Below the pieces are notes generated by a model, which saw only the letters and a list, made by a program, of their open reading frames with translations, had not been told where the DNA came from and did no database searches. Below are positions 1 to 11,600 of a DNA stretch of 64,000 nucleotides, in pieces. The translations under genes and the position numbers were made by a program. Positions within the stretch are counted from its first letter, which is position 1. The number at the start of each line of letters is the position of its first letter. The stretch comes from Drosophila pseudoobscura (taxonomy: Eukaryota; Arthropoda; Insecta; Diptera; Drosophilidae), in the NCBI RefSeq assembly GCF_009870125.1, contig NC_046681.1, forward strand, positions 5,903,001 to 5,967,000, read 5' to 3'.

Positions 1-652
1 TACGCCTGGGGGTTGGGCCTTCCGTTTGCTAACGATAATCGGTCGGTTGGTCAGACTTGTAATTGATTTTCGTTGTCGTGAGTAAGCGTCAGGGGCAGGG
101 ACTGTGTGGGACTGTTGTTTAAAACGCATTTTGGCCTTTGTTTTAATGGAGTTGCTTCAGAAAAGTGAATGACCCCCTGCCCTGACTGCACTCCACTCCA
201 CAACAAAAGAAAGCGGCTTTACTTTTGATGAAATCACAAAAGTCAAGAGCTGTAATAAAATGTATATATGGAAGATACAATCTGGAGTGACTCTCCCCTT
301 TTCTAGCCCCATTTCGTTATCAATTATTTCCATAGAACATGAATATGAAAATGCTTTCCCCACCATATAGTAGATGTGATAATTGATTCATTTCTCGCTT
401 TGTTGCCCACACAAAATAATTATTAATTGCATTTAATTCAATTTGCTCTGCAATTTACGTGACAAGCTGGAATGACACGTACAAAATAAAGAAATTGGAG
501 ACAAAGGATGGGTTTCTGTTTGGTGTAAAGAACTCTTTGGTTGGAAATATGAGTATGAAAGAACTTTGATCATGAATGGGAACTCATTGTTTGTCACACT
601 GTACAGTCCTTACTATATCGACCTCTAATGTCCATTTACTTTCAATCCACAG
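1..652 (+). other. intron sequence upstream of the first visible bwa exon
   Basis: No coding segment is recognisable here on either strand. The stretch ends in a pyrimidine-containing splice acceptor (cag at 650-652) that opens the first visible bwa exon, so it is most simply the 3' part of a bwa intron. The N-terminal bwa exon, which should encode roughly 25 residues, was not found and must lie before position 1. Confidence 0.6.
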
Positions 653-3600
653 TTTAGCAATTTCCTATTCATTCTACTCCCCCCTGTGCTGATGATGCTG
701 TTCAAGGAGTACGGACGATTTGTGACCCCTGGCATCCATGTGATATGGCTTCTATTAATCGTCGTTGGACTCAGTTCAATGTACTTTCATGCCACCTTAA
801 GTCTGATTGGCCAACTGCTTGACGAACTGGCCATACTCTGGGTCTTTATGGCGGCCTTCTCGCTGTTCTATCCGAAGCGCTACTATCCCAAGTTTGTGAA
901 GAACGATCGGTGAGTGCCTGTGCCAAAAAAAACAAAGACTTTTACTATCTACAAAAGCTAACCACCTTATTTTATTTTATCTTTTAGGAAAACCTTTAGT
1001 TGGCTCATGCTGCTTTCGGCGATTGCTGCCACGGCACTATCTTGGTGGAAGCCAGTCGTTAATGCCTTTGTACTGATGTTCATGGGTGTGCCGACCATGC
1101 TAATGCTCTACAGGGAGCTTCAGAGGTAACCACCTTCAGCCAACGTTTGCTCTGACCCGAAACGAACCCCGCCAAATCAGAGCCCCCATAAATCATCTAT
1201 CTATCATCAGTCATCCGCCTTATCGGTGTGGTAATGTCTGTGCCTTGTGTGCGATATCTAAACTGGGAACAGGTGTACGCGTATGCGTCGAACCGCCTGT
1301 TTGTCTCCACATCGATTGTGAAATTAGTATCACCTTATCGCAATGTTTGTTAAATTTTTACTATATTTTTGTGTCATCACGTGGTAGATGTCAAAGATCA
1401 AACGGAAATGGTGCTTCCCTACTCGTTGTGCGGAAAGGTGTTTCGCTGTTTCCTGAATGGAAATCTGTTTCTCCTGAATTCTGTTTGGCAATCAGTTCCC
1501 TCGCCGTCTGTTTGCTTTCCCTGCGCTCTCTTTGCGGAAAACTCTCAATTATGAATCAATCATTATAATGGTTTTAGAGTTTTACCACTCGACTTTCGAG
1601 TGTCGTATAGATAAGCCTGAAGTTGGCCCACTTAAGGCCGCACCGAAGTGTTTTACAATGGAAGATTGACTACTGTTTGAGCGACAGTCTCTGTGGGTTT
1701 TATAGTTGTCATAAAATGTTGAAGGGTTTGATGGGTTTATCTCCTACTACTCCTTCACTACTGTTTGGTATAAAGTTTTAAAGGCGTTTTCCTCTACAAA
1801 ATGCTACTAAAAATGGTTTAAACTATGTATGTTTGGGGTATCTTTTATCTTAGCAGCACTTTAAGATGTGTTTTACTGTATCATAATATGTTATGCCACG
1901 CAGAAACAAAGTTAAACCGGCCGAGGAGTTCTGCTGCATGTCCGGGGAAATGTTTTGCAGATAGTTTTACAGATTTCAGACTGTATTTAGTCGTATATAA
2001 ACTCAGATTCCACTCTTAAATCTACAAGCATTGACTAAACCCAATAGAAATTTGACTTTTTTGCCACTTTATTTTAGCCCTGGAAAACGTTTTGCTTTGC
2101 TAATAATTTTGGGGATCCTCGTTATATTGCTTATGCTATCCTTACAGATGCAATATTTCTTTGCATTCTTGTCATCAATGCACTCGGACTGGTTTTTGTA
2201 CCTATTCAATCTGCTCAGATCATCCACATCCATATGGAGTTTATGTTGGTGATGGTTCCATCGAACCGTGGCCTCAAAGAGCGCCATTTTTGGGCGTGTC
2301 CAGAACTGCATGATGTACACACGTTCGTCCTTATCCGTGGTGTTAGTGCCCATAGGTAAGTGCAACCTGCGATCCATTTTGTGGATATTCTTGAGGGTGA
2401 AGTTGTGGCACTTGCGCGTGAATTTCCGCTTCTTCAGGTGCTCGTTCATTTGCTGGACCACGGCCAAGCCAATGGTCCTTACAAAGTCGGTTTTCTTGGC
2501 GAGGGTCTTAACGGGATTGCAGCAGCACCATTTCTCCTCAATGCCGGCCTGCTGGCATGACCGATTGAGGGGTAGTTCGAAGAGCAGCGATTGACAGCTT
2601 GGACACGCCACAGATCTGTGTTTTTTGGCGAAATCTGCCATGGAGGTGCTTTTCAGTTGTAGGAGATGATGCAAGGTCATGTGTAAATCGTAGTTGGAGG
2701 ACAACCGATTGCGATTCTTAACTAGATTAGCCACCAGATGGGGATACTTCTTACGGAACCAGGGCGGAACATAGATAAACATCATGGGCAATCGTTCCTC
2801 GTAGTATCCCGATGCCGCACCCCTCAGGGTATCATAGCGCTGCCCATGATCGCTCATTAGGATCACAATTGAATGATTGAAGAGTCCTGCCACCTCAAAG
2901 GAATGAAGGTGCTTCAGCAGGAGCGCGTCCAAAGCGGTGGCCGCTGTAAAAAAGTTGTGGGTGAAGCTGTTGCTCCACAGGAAACCAAAGAAGGGGTTTT
3001 TTTTTAAGAATCGATCGATGAACTGCTTGCCAAAGTTCCACACATAATCGAAGCTCAAACGACGGCCCACACAGAAGGAAAATCCAAACTCCTTGGTCAC
3101 GGGAAACTTCTCCTCAATTGCCACGAGGAAGGGACGCAGATAGTAGTCCACCGGCTGCTGTAGAAATCCCGGCAAGAGGTAGTTGAATGTATTAATCGCT
3201 TTGCAGTCTTCGGCAAAGGCTGTCGTGTAGTTTGAGCTCTTGAATCTTTTCCAAACGAAGGGCGCTGTGTCCAGGCAGCCACTCTTCGTCACGTTACACA
3301 TTTTCGCCAGAGTTTTTGGGGAGTGTCCCGCCAGAACAGCCAACAGATTGGGAAAGGTGTTGTCCCCCACCTTGCTGTAGCCCTGCATCTCGAACCATCC
3401 TGGTTGACTCACAAATTTGTAGACCAGGGGCATGGCTCGTCTTAGATTCATGCGTGAAGTGGAGTCCAGTCCCATGAGAAGGACACTCGGCTTGGGGTTC
3501 TTCTGCTGCTGTTTGGCATACGCTTTTGCCTCCTTCTTTCTCAGATGATCTTCGATGAATGTCAGGCCATCTGTTTGGAGAAGTTTCGGTGGTTTTTTCT

Positions 3601-5526
3601 GCTCTTTCACATAGCATTTGGTGATCATAAAGTCCGTGTGCTTTGGCACCAAAAGGTTGTCTGGTAGAGGAACGCTCTTAAACTCTCTAAACGAAAATAC
3701 AACCTAATCCAAGGTTCTGGCATACATTTTATGCTTCAAATATCCACCTACCTGTAGGAATTGTCGGGAATCTCATATATTTCATTTCTCCCGATCTTTT
3801 GATACTTGCATTCCAAGGTAGCATTACCCTTTGATCCTTTCAGCATACGTTTGGCCATATTCTCGTGTATGTGAAGGCGATATTGATTGAGCTTAAAGTC
3901 AAATTCACTTGTCACCAGATCGCTGTCGTTGTGGCACTCCTTCAACGAATGCTTCTCAAAGACCTTCATGATATCGGCAGTAAATGGATCGATGTAGGGT
4001 ATTTGGCACAAAGAACTCTTTACAAAGTATTTTTGCTGGACGGCTACATGCGTTTTGAGCAAGAAACACAGGCATATTGTAAGAAACAGAGCTCGAAACA
4101 CCGCATTTATCTGAGACATGACTAGAACTAACATTTTAAATCATAATTCTGTTCCAAAAAAGGTCTCTTTAATGGGATTTTCAACGCTTCAAAACTCTCT
4201 AAGTGAATGATGTAATGATTTGAGAGTACAGGTGTATGGCACGTGTGCCTCGATCCATAACCATAGCTTTAGTTATGGTTATTTGCTGACGCCATTAGAT
4301 TGTTACATTTTCTTCTGCTTAGAAAAGTTACTTTCGTTTTTAGCACACTTTATTGTTCAAACATCGGCTATTGATACTCCTATCTTCTTGCCAAAGTTCA
4401 GGGACCCCTGAAACTTTAATCGTACAGACAGTTTCCAAGAATCAAACGTCAGTTAACATGGATGTCTGTTATCAAAGCCACTTATCAATTAACGTCTAAT
4501 GCCGTTGTTCTGCCTCTTTTTAACCCCCGACAGAGTCAGCGATCAGAGGGTCTATCGCTTGGGTATCCGTTGCACAACCGTGTGGGCTGTGGCTGTCTTC
4601 TGCTGGATCAACGATCGTATGTTCTGCGAGGCCTGGTCGTCCATCAACTTTCCATATCTGCATGGATTCTGGCACATATTCATCTTCATTGCCGCCTATA
4701 CGGTCCTCGTGCTATTCGCCTACTTCTATGTGGAATCGGAACTGCCCCAGCGACAGCCTTTGCTCAAGTACTGGCCAAAGAACGAGTTTGAGTTCGGGAT
4801 ACCATTCATATCCATTAGGAATCCAGGTAAGACTCTACGCAGCACCATCTGAGGAGAGCAGCAACAACAACAAACAAATGACCAAAAAACTAGAGTGGAA
4901 ATGTGCTTTAAAGATCGTAATGTGGTTAAAACAATAGAAATAAGTAATGGTAGCGCACAGTTTTTTAGATATAGTAGCATACGGTATACGGTTGAGGAGA
5001 CGGTTGGTTGTATTGCGAGGAGCAAAAGTCTGTTAAAGCCTTAAGGTTTGTTGTGCAAAAACCAAAAACTAGGATATACAAAACTATAAATTTGTGTAGA
5101 ATGCAAAAACATATCCCAAAAAAAAAAACCCCAAAGAGTAAGTACGATATTCCGCTTAACCCAAGGAGAGTTCCCAGAGTCTAGCAGAATGTATGTTTTT
5201 TTTCCTGCATCCAAAACAGACTGTGATATGTTTATAAGTCCATCCCAAAGACTTCCAGAGAAAGAAAGAGGGTTCCTAATTTGTTCCCATTTGCCGTACC
5301 TGATTTGTAGCCTTCTAACCCCTTACTAATCCTTAGCCAAATCATTACTAACACACGACTAACGACTAATCCGAAGTAGAAGTTTGCTCAAAAAACCACA
5401 ATATGTTTTCAAAATGCCATTTGCCTGAATCCCACAGATACAAAAGATTGGCTTAACTACTGCAGACTATACCTGCAGCAGGATCACGACTACAAGCACG
5501 GATTAAGCAAGATTTCAGGGGACTAG
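653..5526 (+). CDS. bwa: alkaline ceramidase brainwashing (5' partial)
   Basis: Predicted alkaline ceramidase: hydrolyses ceramide to sphingosine and fatty acid in ER/Golgi membranes. Exons by splice signals and phase: 653-909, 988-1125, 4534-4826, 5438-5526, giving 258 residues in the window. The first exon encodes the family hallmark around SSMYFHATLSLIGQLLDE (the His and Asp belong to the metal-binding active site); later exons carry several hydrophobic membrane segments, EAWSSINFPYLHGFWHIFIF (second His cluster) and YVESELPQRQP. All junction phases join cleanly (for example CG|G, AG|A, G|AT). The short N-terminal exon lies before the window. Intron 2 (1126-4533) is unusually large because it holds a nested antisense gene. 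Reading through the donor at 4827 would give an alternative C-terminus stopping at 4852. Paralogy to other ceramidases is unlikely; the protein matches my memory of D. melanogaster bwa closely. Confidence 0.93.
2069..4134 (-). CDS. DUF229 family protein nested in the bwa intron
   Basis: Secreted or membrane-anchored member of the DUF229 branch of the alkaline-phosphatase/sulfatase superfamily; substrate unknown. Two exons on the minus strand: 4134-3752 and 3686-2069 (junction TAC AG|A GAG), about 667 residues, usual for the family. ATGs at 4134 and 4119 are both possible; the second (MSQINAVFR...) leads directly into a hydrophobic stretch, FLTICLCFLL, that looks like a signal peptide or anchor. 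Family signatures are SVLLMGLDSTSRMNLRRAMP near residue 190 (the likely nucleophile region), the metal-ligand block VILMSDHGQRYDTLRGAASG, and ERLPMMFIYVPPWFRKKYP. Several NxS/T sequons and Cys pairs near the C-terminus fit an extracellular or lumenal location. It sits wholly within a bwa intron on the opposite strand. I know DUF229 as a multi-gene fly family and cannot say which member this is. Confidence 0.85.
4827..4852 (+). other. bwa: alternative bwa C-terminus by intron read-through
   Basis: If the donor at 4827 (gtaaga) is not used, the bwa frame continues for nine residues (GKTLRSTI then TGA at 4850-4852). Splicing to 5438 instead gives a 29-residue tail ending in GLSKISGD. The tail following NPG differs completely between the two forms. 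Whether both are made cannot be told from sequence. Confidence 0.35.
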
Positions 5527-5778
5527 GAGCAGCTGTCTCCGCAAAAGTTAATCAATAGACATACTAAACGAGTACGCAACGTGATATAAATTAGTGTTGA
5601 AGGGAGAATAAGGAATGCCTAAAATTACCGCCTTTTAGCCTGCTCAACACAAACAAAGAGCCAATAATAATCCATAGAAAACCAAAAAGTATAGCCTGCC
5701 ATATAGAGCAATAAACTTAAGACGAAATGATAATAATTATTCATAGATTATAGAATGTATACTATAAATGTAATTGTT

Positions 5779-5784
5779 AATAAA
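5779..5784 (+). terminator. bwa: distal poly(A) signal of bwa
   Basis: Canonical AATAAA about 255 bp past the bwa stop; a proximal copy is at 5710-5715. Confidence 0.6.
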
Positions 5785-5820
5785 CATTTGACGAATATCT
5801 CACAATGTATTGCTTTATAA

Positions 5821-5826
5821 TTTATT
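5821..5826 (-). terminator. pr: poly(A) signal of pr
   Basis: AATAAA on the minus strand, about 225 bp past the pr stop codon and only about 37 bp from the distal bwa signal on the other strand. Confidence 0.55.
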
Positions 5827-6048
5827 GGATATAATGCTTGCATAATTCATATAGTATATATATAAAAAATCGATTGCTATATACTTTGTAATTCGTATAA
5901 CTTGTATAAAACTAAATGTTTTTAATTCTTTTTGTTTTCTTGTTTGAGTTTAAATGAATGTTTTCGTGTATTCACTGAGAATTAGGGTCCAATATAAAAT
6001 TCGTGAGGCAATGGGCACATACCTCTCTCTCAGTCTGTCTTCCGTTCT

Positions 6049-7277
6049 CTAATCCGAATCGGACGATATATTGGTACAGGAATCATGGGCAATGCGCTTG
6101 TTTATAGGATTATAAATGCCATTGAGAGCATAGGGTCCGCGATAACTAATTATATTCTTTGGTGTCTCATGGATCTTCACCTCGTACAGGAGTTCGGGCT
6201 TCTTTAGCTGCAGCCGTATGTTGTTCCAAATGTAAACGGCTAGATTCTCTGTTGTACTGGGCTAAAAAGGAAGGATCATTATTATTTGGGATAATATTAT
6301 TGATACTGATAAAATGTACTGTCTTGGCAAAGTATTCCACATCCTTATCAAGATTCTTGTGATCTAGATTCTTCATTATGACTGCCTCAATGGCATCCTT
6401 GAGTTCGGTTATGTTTAGGACCATTCCAGTGCGTTGATCAATGGGTCCACGAACGGTTATCTCCACTGAAAGAGGCAGGAAAGAAGGAGCAGATTAATTG
6501 AGAGTACCTTTGGGACCAATGGGACCACGAATTCTTCATTAATGTTCGTTTTAGATACCCATATCGATTGAAAAACGAATGGTTGTCTTTAAATAAAGGT
6601 TTATAAAGGCCTGTTCCCTGCTGATGTTACAACGGGAAGACACAAGGAGATAGCCTAAGCCCCGATCCAGCCTGTATTCCTGTATTTCCCGACGAACGTT
6701 GTCCGAAAATCCATATCCCAAACTAGCAATAAACCCTGATCACTCCCAACCGCATTCATTATCTATTCCCCCGTCTAATAATATCATTTGTATGCCTCTC
6801 TGAGCGTTGAACTTGAATGCTGGTTTGATAAGCGAGATTGTTGGCCAAGGTTTTCTATGGTTAGGTATTTTTTGTGTCTCATATTTCCAGCCGTCACTGG
6901 GTTATATCTGATTAAAGCCAGTTGTTAAACGATACCGATGTCGATTTGCAAACTAATCATGCATTAAAATGAATGCTTTTGTGCTGTCGGGTGTTGGGAT
7001 GTCTGTGGCACTCACCTGTGTAGTTGTGGCCATGGCCATTGAAATTATTGCATTTGCCAAACACTTCCAGATTCTCGGCATCGGTTAACTGGGGGCTGCA
7101 AAGAAATTGAACGAACGAGTCAATAAATTGAACTAAATTGCTGCGGCAAAATATAATTGAATCAACTGAATTGATTTGATTCATTGGCTGGGGATCGGGG
7201 GGTCGTCACCTATGCAGGCGATGGCAGGCGCTAAAGGTTTCGCGGCGGGTCAGGAAAGCAACAGGTTGTTGAGACAT
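6049..7277 (-). CDS. pr: purple, 6-pyruvoyl-tetrahydropterin synthase
   Basis: Converts 7,8-dihydroneopterin triphosphate to 6-pyruvoyl-tetrahydropterin, the step leading to drosopterin eye pigments and tetrahydrobiopterin. Four minus-strand exons: 7277-7210, 7095-7016, 6465-6320, 6261-6049; the sum is 507 nt, 168 residues, equal to the usual fly length. Active-site residues are all present: zinc ligands His19 (SACHRLH), His44 and His46 (NGHGHNY), and catalytic Cys38 (FGKCNNF). The middle carries [18 protein letters not shown] and the C-terminal part [18 protein letters not shown]. The gene starts [15 protein letters not shown]. Its 3' end abuts bwa and its 5' region is shared, divergently, with Klp38B. 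No breaks or missing residues are seen. Confidence 0.95.
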
Positions 7278-7603
7278 TTCTGGGATGCTGGCTGGCGTTC
7301 GTTGATGTCTGGAGCTGTCTGGCTGCTGTTGCGGTTCTGGCGATGATCTGATTGGAGAGGTGTTTGTGTGGTTGCACGCGCCTGCACTGTTTTACACTTA
7401 ATGCAAAACCTGCTGCTTAAATACACGAATTTATACGGCTGGGAGGGCGAGAGAGCAAGGAAATTATTAACAACAATTGCAGTCGTATGCAGTGTGATTT
7501 AACGACTATCAGCTGTTGCGCCGAACTAATGCAAAGTGTAGCACGATTAGTTTAGTTTCGTTTAAACAGCATTGAGACAAGCAGCAGTACACAATGCAAG
7601 CTT

Positions 7604-7640
7604 ATTCAATTATTTTAAACAATATTTACTTTTGTCTACG
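7604..7640 (+). repeat. 37-bp direct repeat, copy 1
   Basis: From attcaattattttaaac through tttgtctacg; matches 8270-8306 with one mismatch (a for c at 7621). The two copies flank about 630 bp that include the dispersed repeat. Confidence 0.8.
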
Positions 7641-7651
7641 TATATCTCGTA

Positions 7652-7659
7652 TATCGATA
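7652..7659. promoter_or_regulatory. DRE octamer
   Basis: Perfect TATCGATA palindrome, the DREF-binding core promoter motif of many fly housekeeping and proliferation genes. It lies 375 bp from the pr start and about 1 kb from the Klp38B start, so assignment to either gene is uncertain. Confidence 0.5.
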
Positions 7660-7859
7660 AGAAATCGAACTTAGCCCACTTAACACCCTCTATTTAAACA
7701 GTTCAACGACTTGAGGTAAACAGCGGAAAATATTATTGATTGTATATTCTTCTTGTAGATCCATGCCATCTTTTTTTCTTTCCTCTGAACTTAAACAAAA
7801 CCACGATATCATTAACCTGAACTGCACTAAAGCTATTAAATTTTCATTATTTTCGGTGA

Positions 7860-8200
7860 AATGTTGAAATCACCCTCTTGGCTCAAAATGGGTTAATAGT
7901 TCTCCGTCAAGGTTTGGAAACCATATTCCTCGATTTTTATATTTCGTTTAATATTACTAGCTAGATAGAACCTTCAGCTCTGCCCACATAATTTGATCCA
8001 ATTAATGAAACTATCTTCTACTTGACTGGTTCAATTTAAATAGTTGCTATTATTGTATTTTCCCTAAAAAAAAGGTTTTAGCGATTAAGGTCAAACAAAA
8101 AAAAACCTAAGAGAGTGATCGTTCCTATTCCTCGATTTTGATATTCTGTTGAATAATGCTGGCTTACTAAATCATTCAGAACTACCCACTTAATTATTGG
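7860..8200. repeat. dispersed repeat, copy near pr/Klp38B
   Basis: Two diverged units about 204 bp apart (anchors attcctcgattt near 7925 and 8129). Shared blocks are ctgcccacataattt, ccaattaatga and aaaaaggttttagcg. The same blocks in the same order, again about 210 bp apart, occur at 54290-54700, so this is an interspersed AT-rich repeat with an internal tandem structure, perhaps a degenerate Helitron/DINE-like or MITE-like element. No terminal structure was identified. Confidence 0.65.
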
Positions 8201-8269
8201 CCATTGATGATTCAATTTTTTAAAAGATTAAGTACTTTTAAGTATAGCCTTTTATTTTATTGTGTCTAA

Positions 8270-8306
8270 ATTCAATTATTTTAAACCATATTTACTTTTG
8301 TCTACG
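8270..8306 (+). repeat. 37-bp direct repeat, copy 2
   Basis: Second copy of the 7604-7640 sequence, one mismatch. Sequence outside the 37 bp does not match, so this is a short local duplication or the footprint of an insertion or recombination. Confidence 0.8.
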
Positions 8307-8699
8307 CACTCCGTCAGCTGTTATCGAATGGACATACTCGATGAATTGGGCAACTATCGGGAAACGATTGTTTTAAGGGTGCATGATATTACAAACCATG
8401 CATATACAATATATAACGTACTAACGTATTAACAACGTACTCTGTTGCAAAATACATGAATACATATATAAATAAATCAATTCTTGATTATGAATCAAGA
8501 AACACCGGATTTCCATCCCATCTCTATCGTGAGCGGACAGCGCTGCCAGACATGTTTCCATCCAAGCAGCCCTGCCTGTTATCGACTGCGTCACGTCACT
8601 AGAATGAAAACTGATCAACAAACGACGCCGCGCTTGAATTTGAAACTTTTTGCATTTCCATTCTTTATTAATAATAATAGCTCAACGATTAATTAAAAT

Positions 8700-11600
8700 A
8701 TGAGCAACAAGAGCACGCCAGTGCGTCAGCGCATCCAGCAATTCCAAACCCGCGGTAGCGGGAGCATGGCCCAAAAATCGACGCCGGTGTCAGATGCCAG
8801 CGGTGGACTGCGAAGAAAAGTCTTAACAAAGACGCCACGACAGAGCAGCGAGGAGCAGCAGCTCCTGAACACGGCCTTCAGCAATTCCGTGAATTCCCCG
8901 CAGCATAAGCTAAGACCCACAGCCTTGAATGCCTGCTATACCCCGTCCTCTCTTTATAGACCCACGGCCGCAAGAATGAAAACCCCGAGTGGAAAATCCA
9001 GCTCGAGCAAACCGAAAGACAAAGACGCCATGATGATGGACTCCTTTCACAGTGTCTCCGAGGAGAGCAACATGATTGTGGCCGTTCGTGTGCGCCCCCT
9101 AAATGCCCAGGAATGTAACCGACAACAGGTCACGAATGTGGTGCAGGTCCATGGCAACAGCAACGAGCTCACCGTTCAGGCAGGCAGCAGTGCCGACGCT
9201 TCCGCCGGTGTGACCCACTTCTTCAGTTACGATCAAGTCTACTATTCCTGCGATCCGGAGAAGAAGAACTATGCCGGCCAGGCGAAAGTCTTTGAGGGCA
9301 CAGCCGGTCCTCTAATAGAAACCGCCTTTGATGGCTACAATGCCTGCTTGTTTGCCTATGGCCAGACGGGCTCCGGCAAATCCTACAGCATGATGGGCAT
9401 AGAGGCTTTGGATGATGCCGCCTTGGATGGCGGACCACCACATGACGAGGCTGGGATTATTCCCCGCTTCTGCCACGAGCTGTTCCGCAGAATAGAGGCC
9501 GTCAGGGCAGAACAGCAGCTCCAGGTGGAAGTGGAAGTCAGCTATTTCGAGATCTACAACGAAAAGATCCACGACCTGTTGAGTGTGCAACATGCGACGT
9601 CCTCTTCGGTTGACTCCACGCCTGTGCAACAGCAGCGACCGGCTCTAAAAGTGCGAGAGCATCCCATTTTCGGACCCTATGTGGTGGATCTGAGTGCCCA
9701 CTCGGTGGACTCTTATTCAGCGCTACGCAATTGGCTAGCGGTGGGCAATTCCCAGCGGGCCACCGCCTCCACGGCCATGAACGACAAGAGCTCGCGCTCT
9801 CACTCCATCTTCAACATTGTTCTGAACCTCACAGATCTCTCCACTGATGATGGCTTGACCTCGGATACGGATTCTGAGAGCACTGCCTCTCTAAAACAAA
9901 CGCGCAGGAGTAAAATCAGTCTCGTGGATCTGGCTGGCAGCGAACGCATCAGTGTCTCGGGATCGAATGGCGAGAGGATACGCGAGGGCGTTAGCATCAA
10001 CAAGAGCCTCCTGACACTGGGAAAAGTCATTGCCGCCCTGGCAGATGGACGCAAAGCGGGCGGCGGCAATGGACCCTCGACGCCCAGCACCTTTGTTCCG
10101 TATAGGGAGAGCGTTCTCACCTGGCTATTGAGGGTGAGTAGTATTGCCCAATGGGTGCACATTTTGATTGCTTAACTTGTTATCAATTAGGTTATCATTT
10201 TGGTCTACTTTTGACGCAAGGATGGGGGGCCTTTATTGCCTTAAAGAAATGCCCACACGCCTTCTTTTAGCTGACGATAGTTTCCATTTCATGTTGCCAT
10301 CGCCTCTACAATAATTATCAACACTTTCGCTTTGATTAGCCAATAACTCAAGGGAGGGAATTGGGGGACTTCCCACAATCACAGCGATTACCCGGAAAAG
10401 TAATCAGCGCTGAGACCGAGAGCGGGAGCGGGAGCGGGGTGTTGAGCTCCAACCCAGAAAACTTTCCAACAAACTGTATTTCCCCTACAAATATTTGCAG
10501 AAACTCAATCTGGTATCGCTCTACAAATATGATTTTGGATCTCGTGATGTATTTGCTCTCCTGAGAGAGGGCAAAGAGCTCTTTCTCTGGCTATTGTCTC
10601 TCTACAAATATTATCTCGTGATAGTCGTCTGTCGTTTTTCTTGTCTTTTTGCCACACGCGCTTTGGTACTTTGCTACAACTTTATAATGCCTTCTATTTT
10701 CTGGGGATTACGTTTTTGTGACATTTTAATGTTTGTTTAGACAATTTAGTTGTATGCTAATATCTTCAAAAAATAGAGAATTTTACTAGAGACTTCTATG
10801 GGAAGAGAGAAGAGGTTGAAGAGGGAACGATTAGTTTGGCCTTAGAGCATGTTGATCTCAAAGATAATCCTAATACCTTTAGCATTCCATCACGGAATAA
10901 TGGGAAACCCTTTAATCGTTTTTCAATCGTTTCGGATTGAGTTTCTCTATTATAATCAGAATACATGCAGGATTCCATTTTCTCTTGATTAATCTTTATT
11001 TATTCGAAATACCTTTAAGATTCAATCGTTTTCGCTTGATTTTCTCTAAAAATCCGGTTAAGATTCAATCTTTCTTTTCTAGATCTATCTCCTAGCCCTC
11101 GTTCATTATTTTTCTTTACTTCCAATTCTCTTTTTATTATATTTCCAAATTTTATCATATAATTAAGACCCACTTTTCCATTTTTCAATATTTCTTTTTC
11201 CAATTCTTTATCAAAATTCAACAAAAAAAGCCTTTTTATCGCGGCCTTTAAGTCGAATCGTATCAAAGACCTCCCCAACGACTGTGCTCCAATCAATTGT
11301 GTGATTGGGGGAACTTCTTATCATATCTATTTAATCGTATACCTTGGCTTTTCTATTTGCTTATAGCATTTATGGCCTGATGCAAAAGAAGGGGGCACGT
11401 GTATTCCAGTAAAATTCTAGTATCCGACGGCAAACCAACAAAGAAATATAGAAGGTGTAGCTAAGGGCTTTTAATACCCTATAAAATGAGATGGGAACTT
11501 AGACTTAGACAAAGAGTTATTTTAAATATTCCTCCTGTAATTAATGTCAGGGGAAATTGGTTAAAAGATTTTTTTATTTCCTTTTTTCAATGCCAAGACT

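Larger units (their letters stand above)
5527..6048. other. convergent 3' UTRs of bwa and pr
   Basis: This stretch separates the two stop codons. Plus-strand AATAAA hexamers lie at 5710-5715 and 5779-5784 (bwa); a minus-strand AATAAA lies at 5821-5826 (pr). Cleavage 10-30 nt past the distal signals would make the two 3' ends meet or overlap around 5790-5810. No other gene is visible. Confidence 0.6.
7278..8699. promoter_or_regulatory. divergent intergenic region pr / Klp38B
   Basis: The 1.4 kb between the start codons of pr (minus) and Klp38B (plus) must contain both promoters. A perfect DRE octamer TATCGATA is at 7652-7659. The middle (about 7860-8200) holds a diverged dispersed repeat with a roughly 200-bp internal period, also found upstream of Lamp1 (54290-54700), bracketed by a 37-bp direct repeat (7604-7640 and 8270-8306). 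No coding exon is visible. Confidence 0.6.
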
